DNA of 64,000 nucleotides. Source: Metallyticus violacea. Taxonomy: Eukaryota > Arthropoda > Insecta > Mantodea > Metallyticidae. Under the pieces are notes generated by a model, which made no database searches, was not told the origin of the DNA, and was given only the letters and a program-made list of their open reading frames with translations. The stretch lies in assembly GCA_030762175.1 (NCBI GenBank), contig CM060831.1, forward strand, positions 143,519,001 to 143,583,000, read 5' to 3'. Each line of letters opens with the position of its first letter. The first letter of the stretch is position 1. The position numbers and the translations under genes were made by a program. This document shows, piece after piece, positions 11,950-21,889 of the stretch.

Positions 11950-12580
11950 TTATGAAAAATGCGATGGCATCATAACATGCTCAAAGCGACCACCATCTTT
12001 GTCCAGATAAAATTGAATCCTGTACATATATTTTGGAAAGTCCTTGTCATCAAGTCTGCTGTTACTCCTTGAATTTATTTGATAAAATTTGCTTTCAAGG
12101 TGCCTATGGTTCGTAGTTTGTTGTGGTAAACTCTCCCTTTTAGATATCCCCATAGAAATAATCAGTCAGATTGGGCAAACTCAGTGGCCAAAGTTCCTGA
12201 TTCCTATAAAGTCAGTGCAGTGAGTTCTTGGGAGATCCCAGTAGATGGTCCTTTACATTCCAGATCATTTCCTTTGCCATGGTCATTCAATAATTACCAG
12301 TTTCTTCAACAATGCCCATAAGTGGAATTTGCTCATCAGATGTCAACCTCCAAGCCTCTGCAGGTATTACTGTTGGCATGATTTGATCAATTCTGTTTTC
12401 CAATAAGTGTGAACTATAAACTTGCTCTTCCAGAGTATACTGACATTTTCCAATTGTCCTCTGTGAGCTCCCATATAGACAAACTCTCACAAACCAAAAC
12501 CATATTTTGTATATATTCTCAACTGAATGGCAGAACAAATAATGTGACCAGCAGATAGGTGTGTCCAACATGAGACATGC
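11950..12580 (-). pseudogene. Tc/mariner-superfamily transposase remnant, C-terminal half
   Basis: The minus strand encodes L-F-L-W-G-Y-L-K-G-R-V-Y-H-N-K (about 12170-12120). This is the F-F-L-W-G-Y-L-K-x-x-V-Y block just after the last catalytic acidic residue in DDE transposases of the group often annotated with a DUF4817 helix-turn-helix. About 100 codons later comes F-Y-L-D-K-D-G-G-R-F-E-H-V-M, the usual C-terminal '...GGxFEH' ending. Two long open blocks (11950-12153 and 12287-12571) are joined by a frameshifted segment. It is not functional. Confidence 0.55.
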
Positions 12581-12849
12581 TGGCTGATGGTCTGCACTTC
12601 CATCTCACAAAAATTAGGTTCTATACTACTGATGTATTCCACATAATGAAAGTACTCCTGTTCAAATTTCATTGCACTATCTTCATTTATGTTAAAATTT
12701 GTTCAATAGTGAGTGGGGACATCCAATTTAGTTCTATATTTTACTCTTTCAGTGCTGATGCATTTTGGCCAGTTATTATGAAAATATAATTTGTATAATA
12801 TGATCTGCATTCATAAATGAACATGCTAGATCCTTTAACTAGTTTTTTG

Positions 12850-13895
12850 TATCAAGGATTTTCACAGTGAAATATGGTATAATATGACAAATTATTATTG
12901 CGAAATCACTCAAATTTCACTAATTTTGTTCCACTTACTTGAAAATGTTTCAAAGGCATTTGCCTCCATCTTCAGCTTGGCTCCACTGGCTGCTTCCCAG
13001 GGTGGTATTAAGATGTTGCTCTGTGGCTTTAACGAACTTATTGATGAGGTAACTGTTGTTGGGGAGTTCAAAGTTAACCAAAAATTCTTTGTTTTTGTTT
13101 ATAAATATATTTTCCCATACTGTTAAATCTATGGGTTTTTGAAGAGCTTTTAGTAGTTTTGGTTCCTTTTGGAATTCGTGGTTATTTTGCCAAAAATGGT
13201 TTGCCACTGTTGATTTTTCTGTATGTTTATATTTTACATTTTTTATGTGTTCCTTAAAACGTATGGTAATATTTCTTTTTGTTTTACATATGTATTTCAT
13301 GTCACAGTCTTTGCAAATGCCTGATTGCTTTCCTGGTGGAATTTTGTCTTTTGTATTGGTGTTTAAGTGGTTTTTTAAACTAAATTTATTTACTGGGGTT
13401 AAAATGATGTTTGCCTCTTTAAAAATCTTCTGGAATTTTTGGTGTGCCCATGGGTGGAATGTGAATTTTTTATATATATGATCTCCTTTGTAGCCTTTTA
13501 GTGTGGTGATGTCCTTTATTTGTTTTTTCTTTCTGAATTTCCCTATTTTCTTGTTGACAAGATCTATTGTGTAGCCATTTTTCTGTGCTATATCTATGAT
13601 TTTTTGGTACTCACACATAGATTTAACAGTATGGGAAAAGGAAAATATATTTATAAACATAAACAAAGAATTTTTTGGTTAACTTTGATCTCCCAAACAA
13701 AGTTACCTCATCAATAAGTTTGTTAAAGCCACAGAGCAACATCTTAATACCACCCTGGGAAGTAGCCAGTGGGACCAAGCTGAAGATGGAGACAAACGCC
13801 TTTGAAACATGTCCAAGTAAATGGAACAAAATTAGTGAAATTTGAGTGATTTCGTAATAATAATTTGTCATATTATGCTGGATCCTGTCCATGCA
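12850..13895 (-). mobile_element. Penelope-like element flanked by its own inverted terminal segments
   Basis: A left segment (about 12850-13080) is repeated in reverse complement at about 13680-13895. Both contain ATCACTCAAATTTCACTAAT, a TTGTTCCACTTACTTG-like stretch, the conserved hairpin, and the sequence coding the protein C-terminus (L-N-T-T-L-G-S-S-Q-W-S-Q-A-E-D-G). Between them lies the ORF at 12950-13666. PLEs are known to carry terminal repeats in direct or inverted orientation, so this is best read as a truncated element with an inverted pseudo-LTR-like partial copy at its 5' side. The arms are about 85-90% alike by eye. Confidence 0.65.
12950..13666 (-). CDS. Penelope-like element protein, GIY-YIG C-terminal region (238 codons)
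   Basis: The longest uninterrupted open frame in the window. Residues about 25-60 are lysine-rich linker. T-T-L-K-G-Y-K-G-D and F-T-F-H-P-W-A-H-Q (about 55-80) and N-T-K-D-K-I-P-P-G-K-Q (about 103-115) mark the connector between reverse transcriptase and endonuclease. Residues about 116-175 match a PLE GIY-YIG domain: S-G-I-C-K-D-C-D-M-K-Y-I-C-K-T-K-R-N-I, R-F-K-E-H-I-K, then T-E-K-S-T-V-A-N-H-F-W. The domain looks damaged: the GIY tyrosine is missing and the YIG glycine reads Cys. The reverse transcriptase part is absent, and the first ATG lies in inverted terminal sequence, so this is a fragment and not a host gene. It retains the cysteines and HTH-like C-terminus typical of the family. Confidence 0.7.
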   Translation of the reverse strand: MFMFINIFSFSHTVKSMCEYQKIIDIAQKNGYTIDLVNKKIGKFRKKKQIKDITTLKGYKGDHIYKKFTFHPWAHQKFQKIFKEANIILTPVNKFSLKNHLNTNTKDKIPPGKQSGICKDCDMKYICKTKRNITIRFKEHIKNVKYKHTEKSTVANHFWQNNHEFQKEPKLLKALQKPIDLTVWENIFINKNKEFLVNFELPNNSYLINKFVKATEQHLNTTLGSSQWSQAEDGGKCL

Positions 13896-13899
13896 AGTT

Positions 13900-14100
13900 T
13901 GGTACAGCTTTTAATAATTTATTACTAAAGAAATGCAATGTGCATAAAAAATATAAACAATGCTGATAAGCATATACTTTTTTGTGTGATTTATTAAGAA
14001 ATTAAATGTATCTGTGCTAATGACCTGAGCAAGTGAAAGGGATGGGTAAATGAGATTATATATATGGCAAATGAACAAATCTTGTTTTTTTCAAATTGGA
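13900..14100. other. AT-rich spacer
   Basis: Nothing recognised. Confidence 0.3.
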
Positions 14101-14104
14101 GTCA

Positions 14105-14190
14105 AATAGGAAAAAATTGAGGTTACAGACAAGATTTGAACTGAAAATCTTGCAGTGCTCGAACTATTTAAGCCACATTTCCTGTCTGCT
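14105..14190 (-). repeat. tRNA-like (SINE head) remnant
   Basis: Read on the minus strand, 'gtggcttaaatagttcgagc' resembles an A-box region. About 30 nt later 'cagttcaaatcttg' resembles a B box (GTTCAAATC). The D and T arms pair poorly and no clear SINE body follows, so this is probably the head of an old tRNA-derived SINE and not a tRNA gene. Confidence 0.4.
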
Positions 14191-14199
14191 TAAAATCTT

Positions 14200-15470
14200 C
14201 TTCCTGTATCTGAGTCTCAATATCTTGGAGATCTCAAAAATTGTCTTGTTAAAGACATTTTATCCCTAAAGGAATCTTGAAATATTTGAATACCTACAGC
14301 CCAGTATTAGGATTAATTTTTATTTCCCACACAAAGGAAAGTGTTGGCAAGGATTTCAAATCAGAATCAGACAGGAAAAAGTATTTATACCAGATGTTTT
14401 ATACCCCAAGGTCCTTATGCATCACATGCAGTTTCAGTCTTAGTGCAGGTTCAGATGTGAGTAATTGAATTTGTAACATTTGTGCATTTCTATTACAGTG
14501 GCACCCAGATTTAGTATTAAACGTGAGTGTTAGTGTACAAAATTTTGTTAAATTCTCATATAAAGAGTTCAGGAAACTCTCACACTTTAACATTAGAATA
14601 ATAAGTCCTCTATTCTTTTAACAGGCCATTAATGGCCAAACATGTGCAGATACAATTTCGCATCAGTTAAGAAATTGGAAGTGTGATTTTTAATTTTTTC
14701 TGCTAATTCTGCTACAGCACATACAGGTGATTATTCTATGAGCAAATTTCAAGCAATGTTATAGGATATAGAATTAGTAGTAAGAGGTCCTCCTCCCTGT
14801 TGTTCTTGGAAAAATGTAAAATATAATCCTCATACCTAAAAGAATTAAAAAATAACATCTAGAAAAGCACAGCCTCCCATTTCTCAAGGGGAACTGCAGC
14901 AGTTAATGTGAAGTTTCTAAGCAAAATACAAAAATGTTTAGAACAACATATAGCTTTACCATCTCTTTTCTTATTATAGATGAACAAATAACATTTAAAT
15001 TACAGAGCTCTAAGTTTTACATTTTCTAATCACATTATGTTTTATATTTCAACTACTACCGCTACAACTGGTGGTGCCTGTTCATCTTTTCTTCTTTCCC
15101 TTGTCCTTGTCACTTTCTGAACCTGCACCCTGCCAATCTCATATAAGCATTTGCAAATTTAAAATCCTCATTCTGCTATGTAATGAAAAATTGATTTTGT
15201 CAATGAAAAGTCATTGCATAACGGTCTTACCACCTGCTGAGGGAAATTGTGTCGCACGGTCAAAACTTACAGTGCACTTTTTTTGTTTTCATCATTGATT
15301 TGTAGTAAATAGCAATTATTATTGTACTCACCACCATATAGATGCCCTGTGCTGTGAGATATGCCTGAGTTCTTTTGAAAAGATTTTGGGATATTTACTG
15401 CAGTTCATCGTACTAATTATTGTAAAAATCATCATTGTCACTACAGTCCATAGCAAATCCTGGATTCCCT
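14200..15470. other. AT-rich intergenic DNA, nothing recognised
   Basis: A 14-bp self-complementary GGCCATTAATGGCC lies at about 14625-14638. Otherwise no supported feature. Confidence 0.3.
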
Positions 15471-15479
15471 AGTTAAGTG

Positions 15480-16195
15480 TCACTATTGGTCTATATTTTG
15501 TGCTAATCTTGTCCAGTTTCAGTAACCTAATTTCTAACATCCTTTTCAATTTCTTCAATCTATCTTAATCTGACTGCTTCCTCATTCCCTTTGACCTTCC
15601 AGACTGCCAATTGTTTATTTGTATATGTTCATGTTCATTCATTTTAACATGATCACTCATTCTGACCGCTTTTATCATGTTTGGTGCATTATTTAATTCA
15701 TGCAACTCCTTATTAAATTGTCTTTATAATTGTCCTTGTTCAATTGGACACAACTTTTCCTCATAACTTTTCTTTAAAATTTTTTCTGGTTAGGGTCTAT
15801 ATTTCAGATGCACACATTAACACTGATCAACCAGCATTTTATACAAAGTTATTTTAGTCCTTCTAAACAACAAACAGTTATTGCAGCCATAAGATGAGTT
15901 GTAATTTTTTCAAATATATTGTTCTCACTTATAACTAGCAACCTAAGTTTATATTCAAGTTTATTTCCAGATGTGCATCAATCCTATATTTACTGTTTGT
16001 CACCATATACATTTTCATTTCACTAAGTACTAATCTCGTATTCTTGCTTTCTCTCTGTAATGCTAAAAATGCCTGTTTTAATGCTGGTTGTTTTGTACTA
16101 AAATTCACTATATAATCAGCATATTCTATTAGTTGTGTAGATTTATAATATAATGTGCTGATTTGCAGTTTGACTCTCCTAATTATCACTTCTAA
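15480..16195 (-). mobile_element. LINE (RTE-like) remnant, reverse transcriptase to C-terminal part
   Basis: The minus strand reads L-Y-Y-K-S-T-Q-L-I-E-Y-A-D-Y-I (about 16140-16090), a decayed form of the catalytic Y-A-D-D motif. Then A-L-K-Q-A-F-L-A-L-Q-R-E-S-K and M-K-M-Y-M follow, typical of the palm region. Lower positions continue, with frameshifts, through the C-terminal region (K-L-K-R-M-L-E-I-R-L near 15550). It is probably the 3' part of the same insertion whose 5' part is at 16900-18080, split by the mariner remnant at 16200-16775. Confidence 0.6.
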
Positions 16196-16199
16196 CTTA

Positions 16200-16775
16200 A
16201 GAGGGCTATTGGGCCATAAAAAAAAGATAAATGTGAATTACAAAATGGTTTTATTATCAGGAGTCAAGTACAGTCACAGTTATTTTTATACCATGAAGAT
16301 TAAGACATTTGTCATATCAATATATGAGCTTTCCAATACTCTCTTCATAGAAGATTGCCACCAGTGTATGCAGATAGGTCTTTTTTGGGAACCCAGCATG
16401 CATAAAGTTTTCCATAGCTAGTTGTTCTGTAATAATCATTTACAAAGCTGACCTTGAAATGTCCAGAAATTCCACAGACAACTCACTTATGGTAAACTTC
16501 CATCTCTCTCGAACCACTTGTTCAATTCACTGAACAAAGTCTTCACTAGCCACAAAGCTGTATTCTTGTCCATTTTCATCATGAACATCAGTTCGGCTTT
16601 CTTTAAATTTCCTACACCATTCATGCACAACACCCTCACTCATATAGTTTGTACTATAAACATAGCTCATTTTGTGATGAATTTCTGCTGCACTATTCCC
16701 TTATACATGTAAAAAATGAATGATGCTTTGCAACTCGCACTTGGTGGGAGAATCAATCATACTGGCCATGTTGAA
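16200..16775 (-). mobile_element. Internally deleted mariner element
   Basis: The minus strand starts with ATG at 16769 and reads M-A-S-M-I-D-S-P-T-K-C-E-L-Q-S-I-I-H-F-L-H, then S-A-A-E-I-H-H-K-M, C-R-K-F-K-E-S-R-T-D-V-H-D-E and F-T-I-S-E-L-S. This is the paired helix-turn-helix DNA-binding half of a mariner transposase. After about 120 residues it passes straight into F-Y-E-E-S-I-G-K-L-I-Y and Y-D-K-C-L-N-L-H-G (about 16355-16285), the normal C-terminus of the family. The whole DDD catalytic region is therefore missing. One in-frame stop lies near residue 23. It sits between two parts of a LINE. Confidence 0.7.
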
Positions 16776-16831
16776 GTGCCTGTAGGTCAGCTCCAACTGA
16801 TGTATTGAACCTGGCCTTGGCAGACGTTATG

Positions 16832-16925
16832 GTGGGGCAGTAGCTCAGTGGCACAGTGCACAAATCTGCCTCCTTATACTTGTTTGGTCACATAGCATAG
16901 CGATCCAAGGTTGAAAAAAACAATA
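16832..16925 (+). repeat. Possible tRNA-derived SINE head, degenerate
   Basis: GGGGCAGTAGCTCAGTGGCA has the form of a tRNA 5' end with A box (GTAGCTCAGTGG). The matching B box about 50 nt downstream is poor (gcgatccaaggttg) and no acceptor-stem pairing is clear. Likely a decayed SINE head. Confidence 0.3.
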
Positions 16926-18080
16926 GTCCTTGTAATATTGAACAAAAGAAATGCTTTTCTTCCTTTGATGTACTCTTTTTTTCTTCTCTTCTTTTATTAT
17001 GATATTCTTTCTAGTTCCATATCTTTGATGCAGCCTCAAATAATCCATATTTTATCTTTAATTATATTTGTACATTCATCATATTCAGATCTTTTCTTCG
17101 AAGGATGTACTATCCTTAGGACTTCTTCTTCTGTAGGATGTATAAGATTTTTATAAGTCTCCAATTGTTTATTCCCATCTTCTTCTATTGTGTTTTGGTA
17201 TTCTTCAGCCACTTCTACATTTTTTTAGTTTTGCAATACCATATTTCATCTCTTTGTTCTCCTAATTTTTCTTGCATTGTGTGTTTGTGATCATATATGG
17301 GCCATAATCAAGAACAACACAACGTTCAATAAACCTTTCTGTCAATAATAACATTATCTTGATTGAAAACTGAGTGGTCTGTCAATCTCTTAAGTTCTCC
17401 TGTGAATATTTTGTGTGGGTGCAATGTTGATCCCATAACCTTATTCCTAGATGCTGCAAATTGTGTCATTCCAAATCCATTTCCATTTGTGATATCTTGA
17501 TGTCTACATATACTAACTGTAGAAATATATACTGATTCTTTCCACACCTGTGCATTAAAACCTCCAATAGTATTCAGGTCATGCTTTGGATAGGTATCAT
17601 ATGTTTATTCTAAGGTATCATAATATGTTCTTTTTTGCTTATCATCTGATGATTCAGTTAATGCATGAGTGTTTATGGCATTAAAATGATAAAATTCTTT
17701 TAATTCTGTTGCGTAATAGTCTAGGAGTGATTAGTGAAGTTCAGGATCAGGTGACTCAGATCGTTTTTGATTATAAATCCCATACCAAATACATGCTCTT
17801 TACTATCACTGCTATAAAAATTGTGTATTCTTGGTATTCATCATTCCAGTATCAAGCTGCCATATATCTTGCAGAGCAATTATCCCAGGTTTATATTAAG
17901 CTAAGTTAACATTTTTAATGCTCCTTTTTGATAAGAGAGAGAGAACATTTCAAGTTCCTATGTTTATTTCATTCTTGTTCTTTCCAAATAATCATAATCC
18001 ATTGTATGATGCATTGTGGTATCTTGTCATCCGTTTGGCTGCCTTTTTCTGGAGTTTCTTAACAAGAAGATTCTTAGAGG
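16900..18080 (-). mobile_element. LINE (RTE-like) 5' part, apurinic endonuclease domain
   Basis: The minus strand, with frameshifts, reads I-G-T-x-N-V-L-S-L-Y-Q-K-G-A-L-K near 17945-17900 (the 'G-T-W-N-V-R-S-L' start of AP-endonuclease domains). Then F-G-M-G-F-I-I near 17790. Then F-A-A-S-R-N-K-V-M-G-S-T-L-H-P-H-K-I with F-N-Q-D-N-V-I-I-D-R-K (about 17460-17330), the 'STxFPHK...NQIDHVLIDRR' block. Then A-E-E-Y-Q-N-T-I-E-E-D and H-P-T-E-E-E-V (about 17200-17110), the linker into the reverse transcriptase. It is dead. Confidence 0.65.
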
Positions 18081-18773
18081 GTGGGGTTCGTTAGCCCCAT
18101 GTGCAACCTCCAACCTGGAGGACCAAGGCCCTCGTTTATCATCATCAAAGACAGGGTGGCCCAAATATACCCCCAGGCACTGAATACCCATTATGGTCTC
18201 ACATGGGCTATGGTGGGATTATTCTTTTGCCTAGTCACCACATGGAGAAAATATTGAAAACTGCCTCCTCAGTATTATGTTTCAGTGCTTCCATGTGTTT
18301 TATTTCAAATACAGCAGTAATTTTATATGGATAAAAAGGCAGTGCTGAGGGACTTTATATGCACTACCAACAAATACAGCAACTGGCTGTAAATACTTTC
18401 AAGGAGGAATCGATAGCCTATTTCATCAAACTTCTCTGTTAAAACCAGATTTTTGGTTCTCTGTTCCTTGTCTATTTAAACGTCATAGGTTCACATTTTG
18501 TTTAACAATATGAAAATGCATTTCATGATAGAGATTTTATTCCTGGAAATTTAGAATGAAATCTCTCATACATTACTTACATATTTCTTTTGCATATGAT
18601 CATAAATAAATGTTCTTTGTTCTAGCATACGTCTTGCTCATGGCATATTCCGCAATATACAAGTATACCATAGAAAGTGTAACATGCACTTCCTACGGCA
18701 TGATAACATGCCAGTTGGCATGATAACATGGCTGAGCAAGCCCAATTGTCTGCTTTTTGTGTGTGTGTGTGTT

Positions 18774-19018
18774 TGTTTAACACCCATTATTGAGGCACGA
18801 CAGAAGGTGGACACTGATGATACATGAGATGAAATGATATATTGGGAAAGGATTTGTTTTTAAGGAAGGTAACATTCCAGGCCTAAGTTTAGGGTACCTC
18901 CCGGCATTTGCCATTTATGAGGACTGGGAAAACTTGTAAAAAACATTAGTCAGGGAGGATGGTCCTGGTCAAATTCCAGACCTGCAGCTCATGAGTCATG
19001 TCTTAACAATGTCAGTCA
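18774..19018 (-). repeat. SINE family A copy
   Basis: Reverse complement of the 30908-31167 element. It contains GGTACCCTAAACTTAGGCCT, GGCAAATGCC and GACTGAxGTTTTTTxC-like parts in the same order. On the plus strand it starts with 'gtttaacacccattattgaggc' (the 3' end) next to a (GT)n run and ends near the tRNA-like head (B box decayed to 'ggtctggaattt'). Confidence 0.7.
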
Positions 19019-19019
19019 C

Positions 19020-20740
19020 CTATGGAGATAACGGTATTCATTAGCATACACAAATACGATTATGTAACAGAATGAGGACATGGTATGTTAAATAGTTAAC
19101 TCTAGAGCAATACATCTTTGTATAAACAATATTTTCAATACAAATCAGCTCAACATGCAAAATTTATTCAGAACTTTTCTAATCTTTCAAAATTGGAATT
19201 GGATTATACTAATTCATGCAAAACAAATCAAAATTTTGCCATTTTAACAGGAAAACTTGACTAATTTGGTGCAAATTTTTAATGTTCTCCAATAAAATCA
19301 CTCCAAAATTAGTACAAGTGAGGGTTTACTTCTGTAAAGGGAAATATTAGTAATGGAATCAAAAACATTATAATGGCCCAATTTAATCATATCAATCAGA
19401 AAGTTATTTTCCAATGCAATAGCTGTTAGCCAAGAGTGGACAATAATTTCAGCATTTTTTATAAGGATTGTATACTTGTTTCAAGAAGTAAAGTGAACGT
19501 AGAGGGCCACATTTAGTATAAAGCTAGTATAAAGCACATGTTTTGTTTATAACTAAAACTTGATACTTAAGTTGAATAATATTAAATTGTTAATACTGTA
19601 CTGTATATATTATTTTCCATGCTACAGTGTGCACATTGATGGTTAAGTTAATTTCTCTGTGTGGGAAACATAATTTAATCGCCCAGTCCTTGTGACTGTA
19701 GTTTGTTGCTTGTATTGCATTTATTCACAGCAATATACAGAAATGCTGCAAGAAAGAATAATTAACCTAATAACCTAGTACAATATTTAAGAATAATTAA
19801 GTTTAAATTTCCTTGCAGTTAAGTTTTTACAGGTAATTGGAGAACATGAATAATACTGCAAATGAGTCTCACTATATATTCGTCAACACTTTAGTCTAGG
19901 AACTACCAAAAACAATAATAACAAGAATGCAGAGTGTTAATAAGTGGGCTGTGTAGACTTTTTTTTGTAAGTGCTTAATGTCCTGCCAACTGCTAAGATC
20001 TTGTAATGACTGGCATGTATAAAATGATGACAGAAATTAGTCTGGAGTCCTAGCTTTTAATGTTACCTGGTGTTCACCTTTTCAGGATAAAAGAAAACTT
20101 AAGAAAAATATCATACCCAGGCAACATATTCTGACTGGGGATTGAAATAGGGCTCATTAATTCGCATAGATGCGAATTAATGAGATAGATCATGGCAGTG
20201 GATGCTATGTAGAATGGTACCATATGCTTCTACCATGTATAAAGTTACCTAAATGAGATTATTTGTAGGTATACTATAACAATATATAATAGAATATCAC
20301 AAAGAGGGTGTCATGCACACCAAATTGCTTGCAGAAGATGCTTTTCAGTTTTATTTATTTCCATCTCTCACTCTCTTCCTGTCTCTGTCTTGACCTCCCA
20401 TCACATATATTAAATGTTTAATGCTTAGCTTTGAAATTAGGTTATTTTTTTTCTAGCTTACATAGAAATTCTTTGATGTTGATATGTTAGTGTAGTTCTT
20501 ATTTTAATGTGTCTGATTAGTAAAGAGCTGCAGAAATGTACATACTATTATCTTGGTTGGTAATACATACAATGTATGATATATGCTCTAGATCATCAGG
20601 AATGTGAATCTTAGCAGCAATACAAACATATCTATGAGAGAAAGCCATATACTATTTTTATTTTTGCAAAATTAAAATTAAATTTTCATTAAAATAAATA
20701 GAAATTGATTGATTACCATGCATTGAAGATGTATACAAAC
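19020..20740. other. AT-rich intergenic DNA
   Basis: No gene seen. The stretch contains the long perfect palindrome at 20153-20184, listed separately. Confidence 0.3.
20153..20184. repeat. Perfect inverted repeat, 15-bp arms, 2-nt spacer
   Basis: CTCATTAATTCGCAT, then AG, then its exact reverse complement. It could extrude as a cruciform or form a hairpin in RNA. Nothing around it suggests a transposon end or transcription terminator. Confidence 0.85.
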
Positions 20741-21885
20741 TTAACACTAGAACTGCCAATGTGCATTGTAGAGTGCCAATGTTAAGTATATATTAAATAC
20801 TGTTATTACTAGCTTTATACTAAATGAAACATTACTGTATCTCTTTAAAACATATTTATTAATGAATACATGGGAAAGGAACATAATATATGCCTATAAA
20901 AAGCATTTATTCAGATATTGTTCAAAGTATTATAATGCCGAGCCATTTCCCCTTATATTTAAATAAGGTTAAAAAAAACAAAAATACAATAATGTTTTAT
21001 TTACATGCAACACAAATTGCCATTTTTGTTTCTTTTGTACTGGGTCCATAAATGTGCTTTCTGCATTTGTTGCAATTTGTATTTGTCTTGTTTCGATTTT
21101 TCATTTGGTACTGGTGTCTGTGATTTAGTACATTTTTGCTTGCTGCAAATATTATTCTTCATCTTCCTCTTTCTTCTTGTTTGATTTTTAGTTTCTGTTA
21201 TGTCCAGTGGGTAAGTAGTTCTTCAATGAGTTTCAGGATAAATTTTTTACAGCTTCTTTCTGTTATTGTATTGAAAAAGTCTATGAAGTAATGCCAGCTA
21301 AATCAAGGATATTTTGAAAAACATGCAGTTTTTCAAAACAGGATGTTTTGAAAAACAGAAAGAAGAAATATTTTCTTACCATCTTGTCGATGATGTCATA
21401 TGCAAACCTTGTTTTGTGCCAGAAGCAGTTTTCTGTTATTCTGTATCACATCATCTGAATGCAGTAAAGTATACAGAACATTTTTTATTTCTTTTTCTGT
21501 GATAAACAATCAGGGTAACATCTAAAGTTTTAGGAGAATTGATATGTAGAGGAATTCACTTGGTTTTATATCATCAGGCATTTCACTATATTAATGTAAT
21601 TCCATAACATCTGATTATAATAATAACTAATGTAATAATAAATAATAATGACAACAAAATCTTACAAATGACTGCAATGGCTGAGTTAAAACAAAGCAAT
21701 TATTATAAAAACACATTTTTAAGTATAAATTCCAGGTAAGTCAACAACTAATTCATTATAAATTAAAGTTATGGGGCTAAATAATTTATGAAACAACTTA
21801 GAAAAAGTCATAATTTTATAATAATATAAAATTTCTGGCAGCAAGAGCAGGTTAAAACATCACCACTTGGAGGTTCTAGTGTTAA
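20741..21885 (-). mobile_element. piggyBac-family element with both TTAA ends, 5' part deleted
   Basis: The left end reads TTAACACTAGAACTGCC (20741-20757) and the right end reads AGGTTCTAGTGTTAA (21871-21885). These are inverted copies that include the TTAA target site typical of piggyBac. Inside, the minus strand shows the end of a piggyBac transposase: N-I-L-D-L-A-G-I (about 21315-21290), in the place of the 'F-N-x-L-D-V-A-G-I-N' block. Then, after frameshifts, N-C-N-K-C-R-K-H-I near 21080-21055 and A-I-C-V-A-C-K (about 21020) give the C-terminal cysteine/histidine zinc-finger-like segment. At 1,145 bp it is about half the usual length. The N-terminal and most of the catalytic region is missing, so it is non-autonomous. 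Confidence 0.75.
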
Positions 21886-21889
21886 TGAA

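Noticed and set aside
18101..18334. 77-codon frame starting MQPPTWRTKALV
   Set aside because: Its start resembles sequence I remember next to insect LINEs, and it adjoins the RTE-like LINE at 16900-18080; there is no evidence of a host gene.
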